A stretch of 7,476 nucleotides of DNA, from the NCBI GenBank assembly GCA_020062205.1, contig JAGUWT010000140.1:1-7476 (forward strand). Reading direction: 5' to 3'. Within the stretch, counting starts at the first letter, position 1. Every line of letters begins with the position of its first letter. Origin of the DNA: Thermodesulfovibrionales bacterium (lineage in GTDB: Bacteria; Nitrospirota; Thermodesulfovibrionia; Thermodesulfovibrionales; SM23-35). The notes beneath the pieces were generated by a model that did no database searches, had not been told where the DNA came from, and worked only from the letters and a program-made list of their open reading frames with translations. The position numbers and the translations under genes are program-made. Below, in pieces: positions 5,049-7,476 of this stretch.

Positions 5049-7394
5049 ATGGCATTGATTGGATTAGATCAAAAAATAAAGCACGCTGTCCAAACATGGA
5101 GAGAGCGAAATTACGAAGGGGCGAGCCCTGTTACCAAGAGGCTCCTTGAGTTCTGGTTCAAAGAGGAGCATATCCTGCCTGATGCCTCACGCTTTGAGTT
5201 CTGGCGATGCCAACGGGAAGGAATAGAAGCCCTGATCTACATCTATGAGGTCTGCAAATACCAGAGCCTCTATGATTTGGCACGGGGGTTTGGAGTTAGT
5301 ATCCCCGTTGACCCAACAAAAGACCTCTGGCCCAAATATTGTTTCAAAATGGCTACCGGTTCTGGAAAGACCTGGGTGATGGCTCTGACAATAGTTTGGC
5401 AATATTTTAATAAAATTTTTAAAACAGATAATGGCATCCGCTACCCCAGCCATTTTCTTCTCCTTGCCCCTAATCTTATTGTGCTTGACAGGCTATATGG
5501 GACATCAGAAGAAGGTGAGATTGATAAAAGTGGTTTTGCCAATAACGCCATTCTCTATAATTTCCCCTTTATCCCACCTGAGTGGCAGGCGGATTTTGAT
5601 TTACAGCTCATCTTCCAGAGTGAAGTTATTCCGAGAATAGGAAGGGGTATCCTGCATCTGACCAACATCCAGCAGATTTACGAGAGAGAAGCAGAGGGTC
5701 CTGTTAATCCATTAGACGAGGCTCTTGGCCCCAAGCCTAAGCGTGAAGAAGAGGCTATTTACGATTCCCTGCGAACAGAGCTCTCTCATTATGACGACCT
5801 GATGGTCTTAAACGATGAGGCCCACCATGTCCACAGCGATGATTTAGAGTGGAACAAGGTCATTGGCTATCTGGATTCAACACTTAAAGAGCGGAACGGC
5901 AGCGGATTGGTGATGCAACTGGACTTCACCGCAACCCCGAAAGATCTCCAGGGCAACCTTTTCCCCCACATCATCAACGATTATCCCCTGGCAGAGGCTA
6001 TCAGAGATAAGATCGTTAAACGACCTCGCATTGGAGAGATTGAGAATGTCCCTGAACCCTTAGGCAAGGACTTTGTTAAAAAGAATCGTCTCCAGATTGA
6101 CACAGGACTGGAGATTCTTAAGGAGTTTCAAAAGGAGTTTAAGGATACGGGTAAAAAGCCTGCACTCTTTATCATGACGGATGTTACTAAAAATGCCGAT
6201 AAGGTGGGGCAATATTTAGAGAGGCAAGGTTATGCGGGCAAGGTGTTGGTTATCCACACTGATACCAAAGGGGTCATCACCAAAAAGGACTTAGAGAAAG
6301 CAAGAGTGGCAGCAAGAAGGATTGACAGCCCTGAAAATCCTTATGCGATCATTGTCAGCGTCATGATGCTCAAAGAAGGGTGGGATGTGAGAAATGTCTG
6401 TGTGATTGTTCCTCTTAGAGCTTTTGACTCCCCGATTTTGCCTGAACAGACATTAGGAAGAGGCTTAAGGAGAATGTCTCCTCAGGATGATACATGGGAG
6501 GAGAAGCTCATCGTTATTGACCATCCACGATTTCGCCAGCTCTGGCAGGCTGAGATTGACAAAGGGGAATTGATTGCCGACTTTACCTCTGCTAAGAAAG
6601 CCTATGAGCCGAGTAACCTCATAATTGTCAATCCTGAGAAACTTCAGTATGATATTGAGATTCCCATTGTGGAAGGTGGCCTCACAAGAGCAGTGCCCGA
6701 TCTTGTAGGGCTGGTTATAACACGGCTTCCCTCAAAGCTCTTTAGGCTATCCGAGATTGAACTGCCAAAGGTAATGTATAGGGAGAGGGACTTGCTTGAA
6801 CGGAAGATTGTCAGGGAAAAGATTCTGGCTTTTGATTATACAGAGAACTTCTCCCTATATCTCTCATACATCTGCAAAGCCATCACATCCAAGACTGGTG
6901 CCTCAAGTATCTTTGTAGAGCTTGTGCCAAAGGTCAAAGCCTATATTGAATGTTACCTTTTTGATGAAAAAGTGAACGGTGAAGATTTGGAGGTAACAAC
7001 GAAACTTAATTACATCCCTATCAGAGAAAAATTGGTTGAGATTTTCTCACAGGAAATCAATGCCCTCTCTAAGAAGGAAGAAAAGGTCAGTATTCCAATG
7101 TATTTCAAGGTAAGTGAGACGACACCCCTTCACACCTCGGAACCAGTCACAAAGGTACAAAAGGCAGTCTTTAAAGACTTGCCGTATTCAAAACGAAGCG
7201 CCTTTGAAAAAGAATTCATGATTTATCTTGATGAAAAAGACGAGGTGCAGGCGTTTACCAAGGTGCTTCCCAGACACCCGCTCCATATTCCTTACTACAA
7301 TCAGGAAGGGTATTTACGCTATTATCAGCCTGACTTTGTTGTGAAAGAGGAAAGAGCAATGTATCTTGTAGAGACTAAGTGCTCTAACCCGTAA
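5049..7394 (+). CDS. res: Type III restriction Res subunit, truncated in its nuclease domain
   Basis: Res subunits couple ATP-driven translocation or sliding to DNA cleavage when Mod finds unmethylated sites. The 781 residues carry superfamily 2 helicase motifs in order: Walker A MATGSGKT (101-108), NDEAHH (255-260), DFTATPKD (292-299), VMMLKEGWDVRN (438-449) and EQTLGRGLRR (466-475). Near the end is a PD-(D/E)xK-type nuclease motif, PDFVV (D762) followed by LVETK (E775, K777). Such proteins usually continue ETKGRE and run on for several tens of residues. Here the frame turns after K777 into C-S-N-P and stops, so the C-terminal part of the nuclease fold is missing although the visible catalytic residues remain. 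It starts four bases after the HEPN stop. ATPase function may survive; cleavage is doubtful. Confidence 0.85.
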   Translation: MALIGLDQKIKHAVQTWRERNYEGASPVTKRLLEFWFKEEHILPDASRFEFWRCQREGIEALIYIYEVCKYQSLYDLARGFGVSIPVDPTKDLWPKYCFKMATGSGKTWVMALTIVWQYFNKIFKTDNGIRYPSHFLLLAPNLIVLDRLYGTSEEGEIDKSGFANNAILYNFPFIPPEWQADFDLQLIFQSEVIPRIGRGILHLTNIQQIYEREAEGPVNPLDEALGPKPKREEEAIYDSLRTELSHYDDLMVLNDEAHHVHSDDLEWNKVIGYLDSTLKERNGSGLVMQLDFTATPKDLQGNLFPHIINDYPLAEAIRDKIVKRPRIGEIENVPEPLGKDFVKKNRLQIDTGLEILKEFQKEFKDTGKKPALFIMTDVTKNADKVGQYLERQGYAGKVLVIHTDTKGVITKKDLEKARVAARRIDSPENPYAIIVSVMMLKEGWDVRNVCVIVPLRAFDSPILPEQTLGRGLRRMSPQDDTWEEKLIVIDHPRFRQLWQAEIDKGELIADFTSAKKAYEPSNLIIVNPEKLQYDIEIPIVEGGLTRAVPDLVGLVITRLPSKLFRLSEIELPKVMYRERDLLERKIVREKILAFDYTENFSLYLSYICKAITSKTGASSIFVELVPKVKAYIECYLFDEKVNGEDLEVTTKLNYIPIREKLVEIFSQEINALSKKEEKVSIPMYFKVSETTPLHTSEPVTKVQKAVFKDLPYSKRSAFEKEFMIYLDEKDEVQAFTKVLPRHPLHIPYYNQEGYLRYYQPDFVVKEERAMYLVETKCSNP

Positions 7395-7476
7395 TTACGG
7401 TGACGTATTTTAATCATGCCGCTTCCTTCATCGACATGAATGGATTGGAAAGTTTATGCATGAGATTGGCCAAGTC
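7380..7476. mobile_element. Foreign sequence interrupting res, possible transposon end
   Basis: The match to Res proteins ends at 7379 and unrelated sequence begins. Ten bases in is the perfect 12-bp palindrome ccgtaattacgg (7389-7400), followed by tgacgtattttaatca. The palindrome-plus-gtgac sequence is reminiscent of short repeats I associate with REP-type transposons, but I cannot confirm this. The element extends past the window, so its other end and any target-site duplication cannot be seen. A plain deletion or rearrangement junction is an alternative. Confidence 0.35.
7414..7476 (-). CDS. C-terminal 20 codons of a leftward ORF, unknown
   Basis: Reading the minus strand from the window edge gives an open frame of 20 residues ending NLMHKLSNPFMSMKEAA and a TGA at 7414-7416. 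It runs toward res and stops 13 bases from the 12-bp palindrome, the position expected of a transposase near its element's end. Twenty residues are too few to name a family, and the frame could be open by chance. Confidence 0.3.
   Translation of the reverse strand, partial: DLANLMHKLSNPFMSMKEAA

Noticed and set aside
1..7476. CRISPR array, tRNA or rRNA genes
   Set aside because: No regularly spaced repeats of CRISPR size and no tRNA cloverleaf or rRNA signature were seen; the only repeats are the heptamer, the 35-bp pair and the palindromes.

Overview
This window looks like part of a defence island in a bacterium of moderate GC. The PLP-protein remnant loosely resembles homologues from anaerobic Nitrospirota/Desulfobacterota-type bacteria, but the sequence does not fix the taxon. 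The intact gene content is one rightward Type III-like restriction-modification operon with three accessory genes inside it. It is preceded by a small autoregulated-looking HTH-nucleotidyltransferase cassette and flanked on both sides by broken genes.

Layout. (1) 1-651 is gene debris. A fragment of a Type III Mod methyltransferase, a different paralogue from the intact one downstream, is fused at a shared 'FGEN' segment to a yggS-family gene that has lost its N-terminus and is frameshifted at a heptamer repeat. (2) 652-861 holds tiny ORFs, one copy of a 35-bp repeat encoding MAEYRLKIPDWP, and a promoter overlapped by a perfect 44-bp palindrome. (3) 862-1534 encodes a winged-helix plus minimal nucleotidyltransferase (MNT) protein and an overlapping 38-codon ORF. 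(4) 1556-1663 is the second copy of the repeat, read as a 35-codon leader ORF that overlaps the start of mod. (5) 1638-7394 is the operon: mod, a TIGR04255-like gene, an unrecognised 174-aa gene, a HEPN/UPF0332-like gene, and res. The junctions are nearly gapless (1-nt gap, 1-nt overlap, 4-nt overlap, 4-nt gap). (6) From about 7380 the sequence is foreign. It cuts res immediately after the E-T-K of its nuclease motif, carries a 12-bp palindrome, and contains the tail of a leftward ORF.

How the genes may work together. Mod and Res are the classical methylate/restrict pair. The 174-aa protein and the HEPN protein are translationally coupled by an ATGA overlap and probably form a functional pair; the TIGR04255 protein may act with them. 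Three small genes placed between mod and res in one transcript suggest a composite defence system: restriction plus a HEPN-type effector or antitoxin layer. That is inference. In this copy Res is truncated at its nuclease domain, so restriction may be lost while methylation and the small-gene module remain.

Sampled lines suggest a mosaic. Parts of res reach about 48-50% GC, part of the 174-aa gene about 28%, and part of the MNT gene about 22%, which fits separate acquisition of these pieces.
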